This document shows positions 9,170 through 20,800 of a stretch of 64,000 bases of DNA, piece by piece; the stretch's first letter is position 1; every line of letters begins with the position of its first letter. The notes below the pieces were generated by a model, which saw only the letters and a program-made list of their open reading frames with translations, was not told where the DNA came from and did no database searches. The position numbers and the translations under genes were made by a program. Origin of the DNA: Letharia columbiana (Eukaryota > Ascomycota > Lecanoromycetes > Lecanorales > Parmeliaceae); the NCBI RefSeq assembly GCF_014066305.1, contig NW_023501039.1:930001-994000 (forward strand). Direction: 5' to 3'.

Positions 9170-10752
9170 TTACCAGCTCAACATCGGATTCTCCCCACTC
9201 TTCGTCGCCGTGTCCTGCACATACGCCCATCTTGACAAAAAATCCGAATGGCTCATTACCTTGGTCAATTTCCCGGTGATGGCTCTATAGATATCTTCAA
9301 TGGTTGCAAAGTCCGTAGGAAAGAGGATGTCGAAATAGCCTTGTTGGACCTACCCAACGACCACTTGTTAGCAAAGCTTGTTTCGGGATCGATGGAGGGG
9401 AAGTAGAATTTACATATGGCGTAGTTACAGGCACGACCCTTCGCTGAAACCTCGTTTGCACTACGGGCGCGTTAACACCCTTGACGGCATCGGGTAAGGC
9501 GTGGAAGTCGGAAGTGAGAAGCTCGTGCTTGGGGAAATAGTCCCTCAGGACGTCGAAGAATTGCATCAGCCGCGTGGGTATGTACTCAGGCAGAGTCAAA
9601 TTTGGGGCGAATGGTAACCTTGACTTGAGGCTACGCGTAAACCTGGATTCTCTGAGCGGGTGATCGAACGGGCGGGAGCACGCTGCATCCCGGACTTGCA
9701 GGAAACGTGATGCCACAGGGTCAATTTGCTTGGTATAGAATTCGTAAAAATCCCCAGTATTGTCGACGAGAACAGTGCCTTGCAATGGCTGTTCAGTGAA
9801 GGGATCGTAGCGTATACTGTCATGAGCGAAATTGTCGAAGACCTCGAGAGCGAGGAAGTAGCAGGGTGCAGGTACGTAGGTAGCCCAGGAAAATATAGAC
9901 TTGTTGATGATTTCCACGTGCTCAGTGTGACCCCTTGAAGAGGCATTCCGCGTGAGCTGTGTAGACTGCAGCGCCGCGAGCGAAGAAGATATCTCAATGA
10001 CTTTGAACTTCGTCCTAGCATACACATCCGGGTCAAAGTCGCGAATATAGTCGAGCATATTCAACATCAGCGTTCCATTCCCCGCACCGAGCTCATATAT
10101 TATGAGGTCGTCTAACGGATAGTGCATAAGTTTGTAGTTCGTGACAAGGTACCTGGCAATAGCTTCGCCATAATACGGTCGAAATAGCTCAGTAGGTGTA
10201 TGCCATAATTGCCTGCTCTCATTGGGGACTTCATCATCGAGTTCGTCTTCGAAGACGGTGTAGCGATGGCCCAACTGTCTGTGGAATTCAGGCTCATTGG
10301 CCATTTTATTGAAATCGAAGGGCTGGCTGGGGCTGAAGATTACGACTTGTTTGGGGAAGTAGCCGTAGTGTGGATTATAGAGACTGTCTAGACGGCCAGT
10401 AAGCATAGGCTGAAGATGTTTAATGGAAGACAATACCCTCTATAAAGTCGCGTGCCAGCATCTTCACCCTCTTAGGCCTTTCCCTCCGACTCCTTAGCAT
10501 ATCTGAGGTGACCATCGGATATTTCTCATAGTCCCTCAGCTTGTCCGGTGGAAATATATCCGTCCGCATCTGCCAATCGCTTGTCTGTCTGCTATCGTCA
10601 TCTCCATCATCTTCCTTCGAGCTTCTGTAGTATCTCCGCCCAGGCGCATTGAGTAGAAGTCGTCTGGATGTTGGAGGGTAGAATCGCAATCTGGAGCATG
10701 TCTGATGGGATAGCAGACGCTGGAAGATCTTTGAAGCCAGCGGCGAGTCCAT
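9170..10752 (-). CDS. MidA/NDUFAF7-family SAM-dependent methyltransferase (DUF185), mitochondrial
   Basis: Three exons on the minus strand: 10752-10437, 10387-9414 and 9349-9170, with introns of 49 and 64 bp. The product is about 489 aa. The first 45 residues are rich in Arg and Ser and poor in acidic residues, as in a mitochondrial presequence. Splicing out the first intron restores DFIEDSLYNPHYGYF, the conserved start of the family. The SAM-binding motif follows as YELGAGNGTL near residue 195. NDUFAF7 methylates an arginine of a complex I subunit during assembly; whether this protein does the same or is the fungal paralogue of unknown substrate cannot be told here. The last exon ends ENPMLSW followed by TAA. 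It is divergent from the cysteine synthase gene, 162 bp away. Confidence 0.87.
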
Positions 10753-10914
10753 GTCGCTCCTGTCTCCGTGCCCGGCATGTGGGCACTGGGATGTTTGAAA
10801 ATGGGGGCTGTTCGGCGTTTACGGGCTTGCCGCGCTTCTAGAGCTTCAATCCATGCCGCATCCGGAGCCTTGCATAAGTATCTCCCAACTCATCTAAGCT
10901 TGTACAGTGATGCC
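10753..10914. promoter_or_regulatory. Shared divergent promoter, methyltransferase / cysteine synthase
   Basis: Only 162 bp separate the two start codons, so the genes must share or overlap their promoters. I did not see a clear TATA box. Another ATG at 10768 opens the same frame as the cysteine synthase, but the added residues do not look like the family's membrane-anchored start. Confidence 0.5.
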
Positions 10915-12412
10915 ATGGAGAATCGACCAAAGCTGTATGCTATCACAGCATTCGTAGCCGGTATCCTTCTGACGCTCGGTTACAAAGATTTCTACCCTGA
11001 CCTTGAGTGGTGGTTTTGGAGACGGCGCAAGGCAAACAGGACGGTGGCAGGTGCTGGACTCCAAGACGGTGGTCAAATTAACTTGGAAGATCATGAAAAG
11101 AACGGTCCGGCCACAATGGATGTGCCTGAAGGTATAGAAGCTTGCATCGGAAATACTCCCTTGTTCAAGATAAAGTCATTGTCCAGCGAGACTGGGTGTG
11201 ATATACTAGCCAAAGCAGAGGTAAGATTTAGAATCCTGCTAGCTAGCAGTGGTTTGTCTGATCGCCTGGTAGTTTCTCAATGGCGGTGGAGGCAGTCCGA
11301 AAGACAGAGTAGCCCTCGGCATCATCAATCTGGTAAAAGCAAATATTCAATTTTGTCGTGCAGAGTCTGAACCTTTTTCGTAGGCTGAGGAGCAGGGTCT
11401 CTTGACACCTCACTCAGGAGACACTATCTACGAAGGCACTGTAGGATCCACCGGAATATCCCTCGCTACAGTCTGCAGAGCAAGGGGCTATCTGGCGTAC
11501 ATGTAAGCTCCTTCCCTCCCATACTTTCCGACTTAGTCTCGATCTTCTCCATCCTAAATCATCCCATAGCTGCATGCCCTCAGACCAAGCAACCGAGAAA
11601 TCCTCCCTCCTTCTCAAACTCGGCGCGGTCGTCGAGCGTGTTCCGCCAGCTCCTATCGTCGACCCTATGCACTTCGTCAACCGCGCACGCACCCTCGCCG
11701 CCGAACACACCGCCGACCCTAATCGCTTAGGTCGCGGCTACTTCACGGACCAATTCGAGAACGAAGCTAATTGGCAAGCTCACTATGACGGTACAGGACC
11801 CGAAATCTTCCGCCAGTGTGGAGGAAATTTAGATGCCTTTGTTGCTGGCGCAGGCACTGGTGGGACAATTGCTGGTGTTGCGAGGTATTTGAAGCCGAGA
11901 TTGCCGGATGTGAAGATTGTGCTTGCGGATCCGCAGGGGAGTGGGCTGTACAATCGCATTAAGTATGGAGTCATGTTCGCAACGACGGAGAAGGAAGGGA
12001 CGAGGAGACGATCCCAGGTCGATACAATTGTGGAGGGTATTGGGATCAATAGAGTCACGGCCAACTTTGAAGCTGGGAGGGAGTTGATAGACGATGCTGT
12101 CAAGGCGGATGATGAGCAAGCTCTAGCGATGGCTAGATGGCTTGTGGAGAAGGACGGGATTTTTGTTGGAAGCAGCAGTGCCGTCAACTGTAGGCGCAAG
12201 CTCACTTGTATTACTCATACAGAAACTGACTCGAAAAAGGCATCGCTGCAGTAAAAACTGCACAACAGCTGGGTCCTGGACATAGGATCGTTACCATTCT
12301 TTGCGACTCTGGAACGAGACATATCTCAAAATTCTGGACAAGAGCAGGAACCATTGGCGGCAAGACAGAAAGCAAGCTAGAAGACGTCATTGGTACGCAG
12401 AGTCAAAATTGA
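10915..12412 (+). CDS. Cysteine synthase, membrane-anchored fungal type (cysteine synthase 2)
   Basis: Five exons: 10915-11220, 11273-11332, 11384-11502, 11570-12189 and 12240-12412, about 425 aa. The enzyme belongs to the PLP-dependent beta-replacing family that makes cysteine from O-acetylserine and sulfide. Residues 5-25 form a hydrophobic helix (ITAFVAGILLTLGYKDF), the membrane anchor typical of the cysteine synthase 2 subgroup. Then come GNTPLFKIKSL, the PLP-lysine loop GGGGSPKDR (Lys112), the substrate loop GTVGSTGIS, the glycine-rich phosphate-binding loop GAGTGGTIAG and the GSSSAVN segment. All introns fall in phases that keep the family sequence continuous. Whether it contributes to sulfur assimilation or has another role, as some anchored homologues may, is not visible. 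The start at 10915 gives the usual N terminus. Confidence 0.92.
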
Positions 12413-12775
12413 TGAGAGTCGTTCCATGTGGGCAGGGTTCTACCATCGAGTCGGCTCTTGGACCTCATGAACCCGCTCAGTGCGCCAAGTTCAAAGACTA
12501 TAAAATGCCTTGTCAGATCTTCAGAAATACAGCGTTACGCATTGCATTCCAAATGTACCTTTTTGACTCCTTTCGTATCAGTCCCGTCGGGGCCGCAACC
12601 ATGTGATTGAAGGATTCAGAAAGCCCAACTCATCGCACGTCCTGAATTGAACGGATAGAAACCATTATCTGCAGAATCGCGGTGGTATGCTGCTATTTGA
12701 CTCTCGGAAGCGGTACTTGGCCGATACCGGAGATCAATCAATGGTCAACAAGTACAGAGAGTATAATCACCTGTT
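12413..12775. other. Intergenic between convergent genes
   Basis: The 3' flanks of cysteine synthase and of the minus-strand SCM3 gene. No gene-like signal. Confidence 0.4.
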
Positions 12776-15670
12776 TTAGAGATAGGACAGCTCGTCCTCA
12801 CTGAAGTCGTCAACTGCTGTCCATATTGAGGAGAAAGAATCGGAGACGATCTCTTTCTTAACCTTCCTTAACGTCGATCGAGCTGCCGCAAGCCTCTTAC
12901 TCAGTGGATGAGAACCAGACTCGACGATGTCAGATTCTATGGCCTCCTCGATCTGCTTCCGCACTGGGGTCGCTACCCCTGGAGTCACGCGCAAAGGCTG
13001 CGAATCAGGATCTAAGTTGATACTCTGGATGACATTCTTGGGCTGCTTCCTTGTTGAAGTAGCTGCGCCTGGAGTCATGCGCAAAGATTGTGACTCGGTG
13101 TCCAAGATGATAGGCTTGGTCGCTTCTCTCCCGAGTTCTTGCACTGAAGTAGCTACAGCAGGTGTTACGCTCAGAGGCTGCGAGTCAGCGATTTCAGGGC
13201 CCAGAGAAGACCTGACATCGTTGAGGACGAACGCTGCTGAAGCCGCATACTGGCTCTCTGCTGCAGCAACCGAAGGCGACTTAGTGGGAGTGCGGATCGC
13301 AAGAATCTCATGATCAGGCAAACCCGGGCATAACTCTGCGGGTGCGTTCTCCACTCTAGCAGAAAGCCGTCTGATGAAAGCACGGTCCGTAGTCTCCGTG
13401 GTGGGCAAAGGCGATTTAATTTGGGGATGGCTCAACGGACTTTCTTTGGTATCTCCACTCTTTCTGTTCACGTTGCTTGTTGCAGACAATGGAATCACAA
13501 CTTGGACAATCTGTCTTTTGGCAGTAGTTTTGCTGGTTGCTTCGAAGTTGGGCTCATGGTATTCACTTGGTTTGCCATGGTTAGGTGGCTGTGCTGAACT
13601 GATTGAAAATAAATTCGTCGGTCCAGTCTTCTGTGGTCCTTCTGTCGTTGACCTTTTTTTCTGGATATTGTTTTTTGCCTCAGAAATCGACCCTTCTTGC
13701 TGTGATGCGGATTGGCTTGTTCTAAGTCGTTGGAGAAAACTTGAAGTTTCCATTGCCATAGTACTCCGAGGCTGTACTTTTGGGGGGAAAAAGCCTTCAC
13801 TGTACTTGTCTGCGCCCTCAACATTGGGCTTAGCCTTGATAGACTTGGTCGGAGAAGATACCCGAGCTTCGCAGCCGTCCTCGGAGACGACTTCGAGTCC
13901 TTGGTCCGGAAGCACGACTACATCGTCTTCGATTTCGAATGGCTTTGAAAGGCTATATGACTGATCTGTACCGGCATAAGTCTCGTTTGGGTTCGACTGA
14001 GATGCAAACTCAGCTATCTTGCAACCACCATCCACGTGACGAGCAATGTCAGATGTTCGACGAGCGGATGCCTCTGGCGAGTTAATGCTTTTGGTTCTTC
14101 GCGTTCCCTCCTGGTTTCGGTATATTGAGCTTTGGTCAGAGCGATTGTGCACCTTTCCAACTGGATGGTGGTGGTCACTGGTCCTGGCAGAAGGCTCACT
14201 GGCGTCGTCCAGTGATTCGTCCAGTGATTCGCCCACTGTGAAATTCTCTTTTATCTCGCGATCCCTCACGCTCGAGAACGGCTCACCCATCGTGTATCGA
14301 ATGTGAGCTCCACCATCATCAGAAATCAAAATCGGTTCGTCCACAGTGTAGCCAATGGGTTTCCCATGGTTACGCCCAGTTTGATACTGAGAAGTCATGC
14401 GGTGATCTCCAAGTTGTTCCATAGGCTTGCTCAAGCTCCGAACAAAATTCCCCTCTTCTAAAAAGCCTTTATTCGATTGCTGCTGGACGTTCTGCGGTTT
14501 TTTGGCTCTCGAAAAAGTATCGTGATCATACGGCTCTGGGCGGATTTTATCAGGACCCAGAGAATTTATGTTAGGAGACAAGCTGGGAAGCGGTATTCTG
14601 CGCCCCAATATCTTAGGCAACTGACGCTTTGAGCTCGCCTTACCATGGGTGATCATGTAGGTCCAGTGAGATGCAATAGAGCTACGCTGCCGCTCTGGAA
14701 AGTAGGATTCCATGGCCGCACCCGATAGATTCGTTGTAGTCTTTAGATGAATCAAAAGCTCTTCTTCCTCCTGCGTCCATTTGACTATCCTCCGGGCAGC
14801 GGGCTCCGAGTTACTCAAATCGAAAACCGGTTCGTCGGCACTGTTCTCTTGACCGCGTGCAAACGATAGTGATCGCTGACTTACTGAGTTGGCACTATCG
14901 CGTCTCCGCCGTGGAGGTTTCTTAGCCTCGGGTGTCCATAGCGAAATACCTGCTCGCTCATCGTCGGAATACTCTCGCATATTATCAACGCTGGTCAGTC
15001 CAACTTTATCTCTCTCCCTCTTGAGTATGGCAATGTTCGGCAAGGGCGGTGCTCTCCATGCTGGCTCGATATTTGGCTCGTCTGCGAAAGCGGGCTTGTC
15101 CTTGAGGAGACACGAGGTCTCCTGAGCACTTAATCTATTATTTCTGTGTGATGCCCACTCAATATCGCTGCTTGCCAACTCATCCTCATCGTCATCTGAA
15201 GGGATTGAGACTGCTCTCCTAGACTTCTTGCCTAATTGGTGTAGGTGGGACTCAGCTGGGACATCGCCCATAAGACTGTCGGCGTCAAAATCCGACTGCC
15301 CTGAAGCTTCTGATTCCTCCATGGCAGCTGTATCTCCTGCCTTGGATGATTTCAGAGCTGCAAAATGTTCCTCGCGGTACTCGATCAAAGAGTGGTCGTC
15401 TTCGTCATCGGCCACCTCTTCGGATGAGTATTCGGCGTCCCCTGCATCTCTCTCATTGGTCATACCGAGAATATGACCATTGTCGACCACGATTTCCCCT
15501 GTCGCCATATCTATCTCATCGCCTATGCCATCAAAATCTTTCCCATATTTGTCAAATATCGATTCGAAGATCGATTTCAATCGGAAGTCATTCTGAGCTC
15601 TCCGCGCATGAAGGTCGATTTCTGGGTAGCTGTTTCCTGAAAAGCGCCGCCTTTTGAACGGTGGCTCCAT
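12776..15670 (-). CDS. SCM3: Scm3-like CENP-A histone chaperone with SANT-like domain
   Basis: A single exon of 964 codons. Residues 28-70 (FRLKSIFESIFDKYGKDF, then GIGDEID, TGEIVVDNGH) match the Scm3/HJURP motif that grips the centromeric histone H3 variant. In fungi this protein deposits CENP-A at centromeres and is needed for kinetochore assembly. A Myb/SANT-like segment (KWTQEEEELLIHLK to ASHWTYMI) covers about residues 296-340, and a basic patch KKPPRRRRDS lies just before it; both suggest DNA binding, as in other filamentous ascomycete Scm3 proteins. Most of the rest is acidic or Ser-rich and disordered. The C-terminal 135 residues contain a tandem repeat of about 30 aa. The gene is divergent from ATG6, 194 bp apart. 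The alternative is another SANT protein, but the N-terminal motif argues for Scm3. Confidence 0.8.
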   Translation of the reverse strand: MEPPFKRRRFSGNSYPEIDLHARRAQNDFRLKSIFESIFDKYGKDFDGIGDEIDMATGEIVVDNGHILGMTNERDAGDAEYSSEEVADDEDDHSLIEYREEHFAALKSSKAGDTAAMEESEASGQSDFDADSLMGDVPAESHLHQLGKKSRRAVSIPSDDDEDELASSDIEWASHRNNRLSAQETSCLLKDKPAFADEPNIEPAWRAPPLPNIAILKRERDKVGLTSVDNMREYSDDERAGISLWTPEAKKPPRRRRDSANSVSQRSLSFARGQENSADEPVFDLSNSEPAARRIVKWTQEEEELLIHLKTTTNLSGAAMESYFPERQRSSIASHWTYMITHGKASSKRQLPKILGRRIPLPSLSPNINSLGPDKIRPEPYDHDTFSRAKKPQNVQQQSNKGFLEEGNFVRSLSKPMEQLGDHRMTSQYQTGRNHGKPIGYTVDEPILISDDGGAHIRYTMGEPFSSVRDREIKENFTVGESLDESLDDASEPSARTSDHHHPVGKVHNRSDQSSIYRNQEGTRRTKSINSPEASARRTSDIARHVDGGCKIAEFASQSNPNETYAGTDQSYSLSKPFEIEDDVVVLPDQGLEVVSEDGCEARVSSPTKSIKAKPNVEGADKYSEGFFPPKVQPRSTMAMETSSFLQRLRTSQSASQQEGSISEAKNNIQKKRSTTEGPQKTGPTNLFSISSAQPPNHGKPSEYHEPNFEATSKTTAKRQIVQVVIPLSATSNVNRKSGDTKESPLSHPQIKSPLPTTETTDRAFIRRLSARVENAPAELCPGLPDHEILAIRTPTKSPSVAAAESQYAASAAFVLNDVRSSLGPEIADSQPLSVTPAVATSVQELGREATKPIILDTESQSLRMTPGAATSTRKQPKNVIQSINLDPDSQPLRVTPGVATPVRKQIEEAIESDIVESGSHPLSKRLAAARSTLRKVKKEIVSDSFSSIWTAVDDFSEDELSYL
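12919..13190 (-). repeat. Tandem 90-bp coding repeat in the Scm3 C terminus
   Basis: Three consecutive units of 30 codons (residues about 828-917) follow the pattern (A/E/D)-S-Q-(P/S)-L-x-(V/M)-T-P-x-x-A-T, each ending in a hydrophobic-Asp/Glu stretch. A fourth, degenerate unit (SGSHPLSKRLAAARST) follows. They look like repeated short linear motifs rather than a folded domain. Confidence 0.75.
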
Positions 15671-15864
15671 GCTCTTGTTGCAAGTTCCCTGTTAGCAAGA
15701 GCAAGTTATTGTTGTCAGAAGCCAGTAGCTAAGTTGTTTTGATGATAGCATTGTCGAAGTAGTGTTAGTCGCGTGCAGTGTAAATACCGAGGGGTTGCGC
15801 GTGTATCGGCCTATTTTCGGCCTCTAAACAAGAAGTCAGCGTTCAGCAGAGCCAACCCATCGAG
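15671..15864. promoter_or_regulatory. Shared divergent promoter, SCM3 / ATG6
   Basis: 194 bp between two outward-facing start codons. No distinct operator or TATA motif is visible to me. Confidence 0.5.
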
Positions 15865-17542
15865 ATGAACTGCCAAAAATGCCGAACACCTCTGAAGCTC
15901 GATAGCTCGCTGCAATACCTCAATCCGGCAGCTTTCGACCTGTTGGTAGGTATGTAGCCAAACAGCACTGCTTTTGCGCACAAAAACTGAATGGTTCACA
16001 GGATCAACAGGCCATTCCAATGATCAGGCAACCAGTACATCTCGGGTACCATACCCTCACGAACGCAAGGATCTCTACAATCAGGTAACCCAAGATGCGA
16101 CATCTCCAGTGTTCAAAAGGGCCATTCCTGCTGCTCGGCAGGCGTTCGGCCCCCAACCTGCGGTGGCTGCATCAACGAAAGCCGGCTTGAAGGACAACCC
16201 GGCCATGTCCTTCGTGATGCTTACAGACTCGCAAGTCGTTCCTCCACAACATACGTTGGATGGTAACGAGGAAACGCGGAAGAAGCAGGGATCAAGAGTA
16301 GCGCACAGTACTGCAAATGAAGCCTCCAACGAGCCAAAGCAAACACTGTCTCACCAGATCGAGTCGACCACTCGACTCTTCGAGATTCTCTCGTCCCACT
16401 CTGACATAGATCACCCTGTTTGTGCTGAGTGTACCGATCTACTTCTGTCACAGCTTCAGAGTCGTCTTTCCGCGTCTACCAAAGAACGGGACGCCTATAT
16501 TGCTTTCCTAAAAACCATCAACAACACCATTCCGTCTTCATCCGAGATCTCAAAAGCTCAAGCGTCTCTTACTTCATCCAAAGCCGCCGAAGCGAAGGCG
16601 TTTTCCGAGCTCTTGGCTCTTGAAAAGGAGAAAGCAGCCCTGGACGACGAGGTCGCGACCTTAGAAGCCGAATCTCTCGCCCTGGATGAGGAGGAGCAGG
16701 CTTTCTGGCGCTCCAGGAATGCGTTTGCACTGACCTTGTCCACCCTCCAAGACGATCGTGATGCCCTCAATGCTGCTTACGATCATGATGCTCAGCAGCT
16801 GGAGCGCCTCGAATTAACAAACGTCTACAATGACACGTTTTGCATTTACCACGACGGGCCCTTTGCTACAATCAATGGTCTGCGCCTCGGGCGTCTTCCG
16901 CCTCAGCTAAACGTAGATTGGTCTGAGATCAACGCTGCATGGGGCACAGCTGCTTTACTTCTTGCGACAGTGGCCGAAAAGCTAGGATTCAGTTTTCGAG
17001 GCTACAGGATCAAACCCATGGGCAGTACCTCGAGGATTGAGAAAATAGAACAGGGAAGCTCTGCTTCGAGGCAATCAACTTCCGGCAGAGTGACCAATTT
17101 CGCTTCCAACCCCAACACGCACCAAGAACCTCAGCAACCCAAAATCACCGCACTTGACCTGTTCTCGTCTGGCGATCTTCCTCTAGGCAGGATGCTGCTC
17201 CATCGCCGCCTCGACGCAGGCATGGTTGCCTTCCTTGAATGTTTGCGTCAGCTTTGTGACTTTGTTGAGCAATCCTCCCACCGAATTCCCCACAATTCCA
17301 ACTTGCCTGTCATTGACAGAGGTTCGCCTGCGAGTGATGCAAAGGTAGCGAAGCTGAAGGTACCATATTCCATCACAAAGGACAAGATCGGGGACCCAGA
17401 AAAGCCTGATCTGATCGCAAGTATCAAGCTTGGAGTCAGTCAGGATGAGGCATGGACTAGGGCGTGTAAGTATACGCTGACCTGCTGCAAATTTTTGCTG
17501 GCATGTGCAAGTAATGTGGGCTGGGTTGGTCAGAGGATGTGA
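15865..17542 (+). CDS. ATG6: Beclin-1 / Atg6 autophagy protein
   Basis: Two exons, 15865-15949 and 16002-17542, about 541 aa. The first exon supplies MNCQKCRTPLKLDSSLQYLNP, with the CxxC pair found at the start of fungal Atg6; the intron donor that leaves one base (GTAG before gtatgt) restores the family's LLVGSTG. Atg6 is a subunit of the Vps34 phosphatidylinositol 3-kinase complexes in autophagy and vacuolar sorting. A Ser-rich linker is followed by a coiled coil at about residues 160-280 (heptads rich in Ala, Glu and Leu) and then the conserved BARA domain (NVYNDTFCIYHDGPFATING, LGRLP, WSEINAAWGTAALLLATVA) ending TLTCCKFLLACAS. A low-complexity insert lies within the BARA region, near residues 350-385. 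Confidence 0.95.
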
Positions 17543-17891
17543 AGGAGTCTCAAGAATCATCGGAAGGAATTTGCCACAGAATATGTGATTTCTGAATGTA
17601 CATACAACACAAGCGCCTCCGATCTTCTTTCTCTATGTGCCTATGTCTAAGCCCAGGGGCCAGCAAGGTCGGGTTGTCAGGATAATTGAAATTACCGAGA
17701 CGCGCTTACCGCGGTAAAGCTCGTACGCTATATGCTCTTGAGCCTTGAGACTCTCGACTCATTTGAAATAAAATACATTCATCCTCCGCACCAAGTATTG
17801 GACCCTCGGTCTGGCAACCTCTTCCCTCCGTCTACCCTCATCTTCAATCATAAAGATACTTCACCGGGCGCTGTGGAGGCGCGCTCGAACG
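17543..17891. other. Intergenic, ATG6 to VAS1
   Basis: Head-to-tail spacer of 349 bp. It should contain the ATG6 terminator and the VAS1 promoter. An ATG at 17732 is not in frame with the VAS1 start. Confidence 0.4.
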
Positions 17892-20800
17892 ATGTCCTCC
17901 AAGTCCCCTCCTCCAATAGCGAACGGCCTTACGGCCGCGCCCAAAGATCCCGAGAAAGAACGAAAGAAGGCCGAAAAGATTCAAAAGTATAACGAGAAGA
18001 AGGCGAAGGCGAAGGCTGCCAATGCACAAGCTATACAAGGCCCTTCGAAAACCATGGCCAAAAAAGCCAAGCAGGATACTTCCATGGATGAACCTTTACC
18101 GCCCTACATAGAAAAGACACCGCCTGGGGACAAGAAGGGTAAGTTGTCGCATATGCGCAGGTGACAGGACTCTCCAACTGAGTTTCTACTAGTTTTGCAA
18201 TCACTGCATGATCCTCATCACTTGAACTACATCCCTAAGGTGGTAGAATCCGGATGGTACGACTGGTGGGAGAAGGAAGGCTACTTCAAGCCTGAGTTTG
18301 AGCGCGATGGCAAAGTGAAAGAGAAAGGCTACTTCGTCATTCCGACACCTCCACCAAACGTAACCGGAGCTCTACACATGGGCCACGCTCTCCCTAACGC
18401 TTTGCAAGATAGCCTAATAAGATGGAACCGAATGCGAGGGCTAACGACACTGTGGCTGCCCGGCTGTGACCATGCCGGCATTTCTACTCAGACAGTGGTC
18501 GAAAAGATGCTGATGAGGCGAGAAGGAAAGACGAGGCATGACCTTGGCAGAAAAGCGCTGGTAGAGAGGATATGGGATTGGAAAGAAGAGTACCATCGCA
18601 ATATCAACGGAGTGCTTCGGCGCATGGGTGGTTCCTTCGACTGGACGAGGGAAGCCTTCACTATGAATGCAACCTTCTCAGCTGCTGTAACGGAAACTTT
18701 CGTAACGCTACACGAGGAAGGTCTCATCTACCGGGCTAATAGATTGGTCAATTGGTGTACTGCGCTTAATACGACGCTCTCCAACCTTGAAGTAGATAAC
18801 TTAGAGTTGAAAAGTCGGACGATGCTCGATATACCAGGGTATAAGAAGAAGATCGAGTTCGGGGTAATCACTCATTTTCTCTATCAAATTGAGGGAAGCG
18901 AGGAGACCATAGGTACATGTATATTGGGGTAATCCGCTGGTTTCCGTTTGCTAATCCTCCACTAGAAGTGGCTACGACGCGGCCTGAGACCATACTTGGT
19001 GATACTGGCATTGCAGTGCATCCCAAAGACGAGCGATACAAGCATTTGGTGGGGAAGTGCGCGACACACCCCTTCCTTGGACGACCGATACCCATCGTCG
19101 CAGATGAATACGCGGATCCAGAAAAAGGAACGGGTGCAGTGAAAATCACACCAGCTCATGACTTCAACGACTTTGAAGTTGGACGTAGGAACGGTCTAGA
19201 ATTCATCAATATACTTAACGATGATGGTACTCTTAATGACAACGCAGGAGACTTTCAAGGTATGAAGCGGTTCGATGCAAGGTATGAGACCATCGAAGCT
19301 CTCAAAGCCAAAGGGCTTTACGTCAAATGGGAAGACAACGAGATGAAGGTACCCAGATGTCAAAAGTCGAAGGACGTCATCGAGCCTCTCATGAAGCCAC
19401 AATGGTGGTTGAAGATGAAAGACGGGTTGGCACCTGCGGCGATCAAGGCTGTAAGAAACGGCCAGATCAAGATCCGACCAGAGTCCGCAGAGAAGAACTA
19501 TTACTCGTGGATGGAAAACATCAATGATTGGTGTTTGTCGAGACAATTATGGTGGGGTCATCAAGCTCCAGCATACTTCATCAACATTGAGAACGAGACT
19601 GGTGATGGGAGTGACGGAGAGCTATGGATCACTGGGAGGACAGAAGAAGCGGCAGAGGAGAAAGCGAAGGCTAAATTTCCTAATAAGAAGTTCACACTTA
19701 CGAGGGATCCGGACGTTCTCGACACGTGGTTCTCTTCTGGTCTATGGCCATTCGCGACATTAGGCTGGCCCAACAAGACCCACGATTTGGAGACTCTTTA
19801 TCCTACATCTGTTCTTGAAACCGGCTGGGACATCCTTTTCTTCTGGGTGGCTAGAATGATCATGTTTGGCATCAAAATGACGGGGCAAATTCCTTTCCGG
19901 GAAGTTTACTGCCATGCCCTAGTCAGAGATTCGGAGGGTAGGAAAATGTCGAAATCCCTGGGGAACGTTATTGATCCTCTCGATGTGATGGAGGGTATCT
20001 CGCTTTCTAGTTTGCATGAAAAGCTAGAAGCGGGAAATCTTGATCCAACAGAGGTCGAGAAGGCCAGGAAGACCCAAAAGACAACGTTTCCGGATGGAAT
20101 ACCAGAATGTGGCGCAGACGCTTTACGATTTTCTTTGGTCAATTACACAACCGGAGGTAAGACATCTGCATCTACTGATCAGGGGTAGACTCATCTAATC
20201 TTCACCAGGTGGTGATATCAACTTCGATATAAAGGTCATGCAAGGCTACCGCAAGTTTTGTAATAAGATCTACCAAGCCACTAAATACGTTCTTGGCAAA
20301 CTCGACTCCTCCTTCATCCCCCAAGGGCTGCCCACTAAAACCGGCCAAGAATCGCTTGCAGAGCTGTGGATCCTGCACAAACTTAACACCGCCGCCGCAG
20401 AGATTCACACAGCGTTCACCCAACGGGAGTTTTCCCAAGCAACCTCGATCACCTATCAGTACTGGTATAACCACCTTTGTGATGTGTACATTGAGAATTC
20501 TAAGGCTATACTACAAGCTGGTACTGCTTCGGAGCAAGAATCGGCCAAACAAACCCTTTACACTGCCCTTGAAGGCGGGCTCACGATGATCCATCCTTTC
20601 ATGCCCTTCCTGACCGAAGAACTCTGGCAGCGCCTACCCCGTCGTCCTGAAGATAAGACACCTTCCATCGTCAAAGCAGCCTACCCGCAATATAACGCCG
20701 AGCTCGACGACAGAGATTCCGAAGAAGCCTACGAGCTTATCATGTCCGTCGCGAAAGCTATACGCCAACTAGCAGCCGAGTACTTCATCAAGGACTGCGC

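Noticed and set aside
13374..13964. 196-codon plus-strand frame inside SCM3, with hydrophobic stretches
   Set aside because: It is antisense to a well-supported single-exon gene and has no family resemblance of its own.
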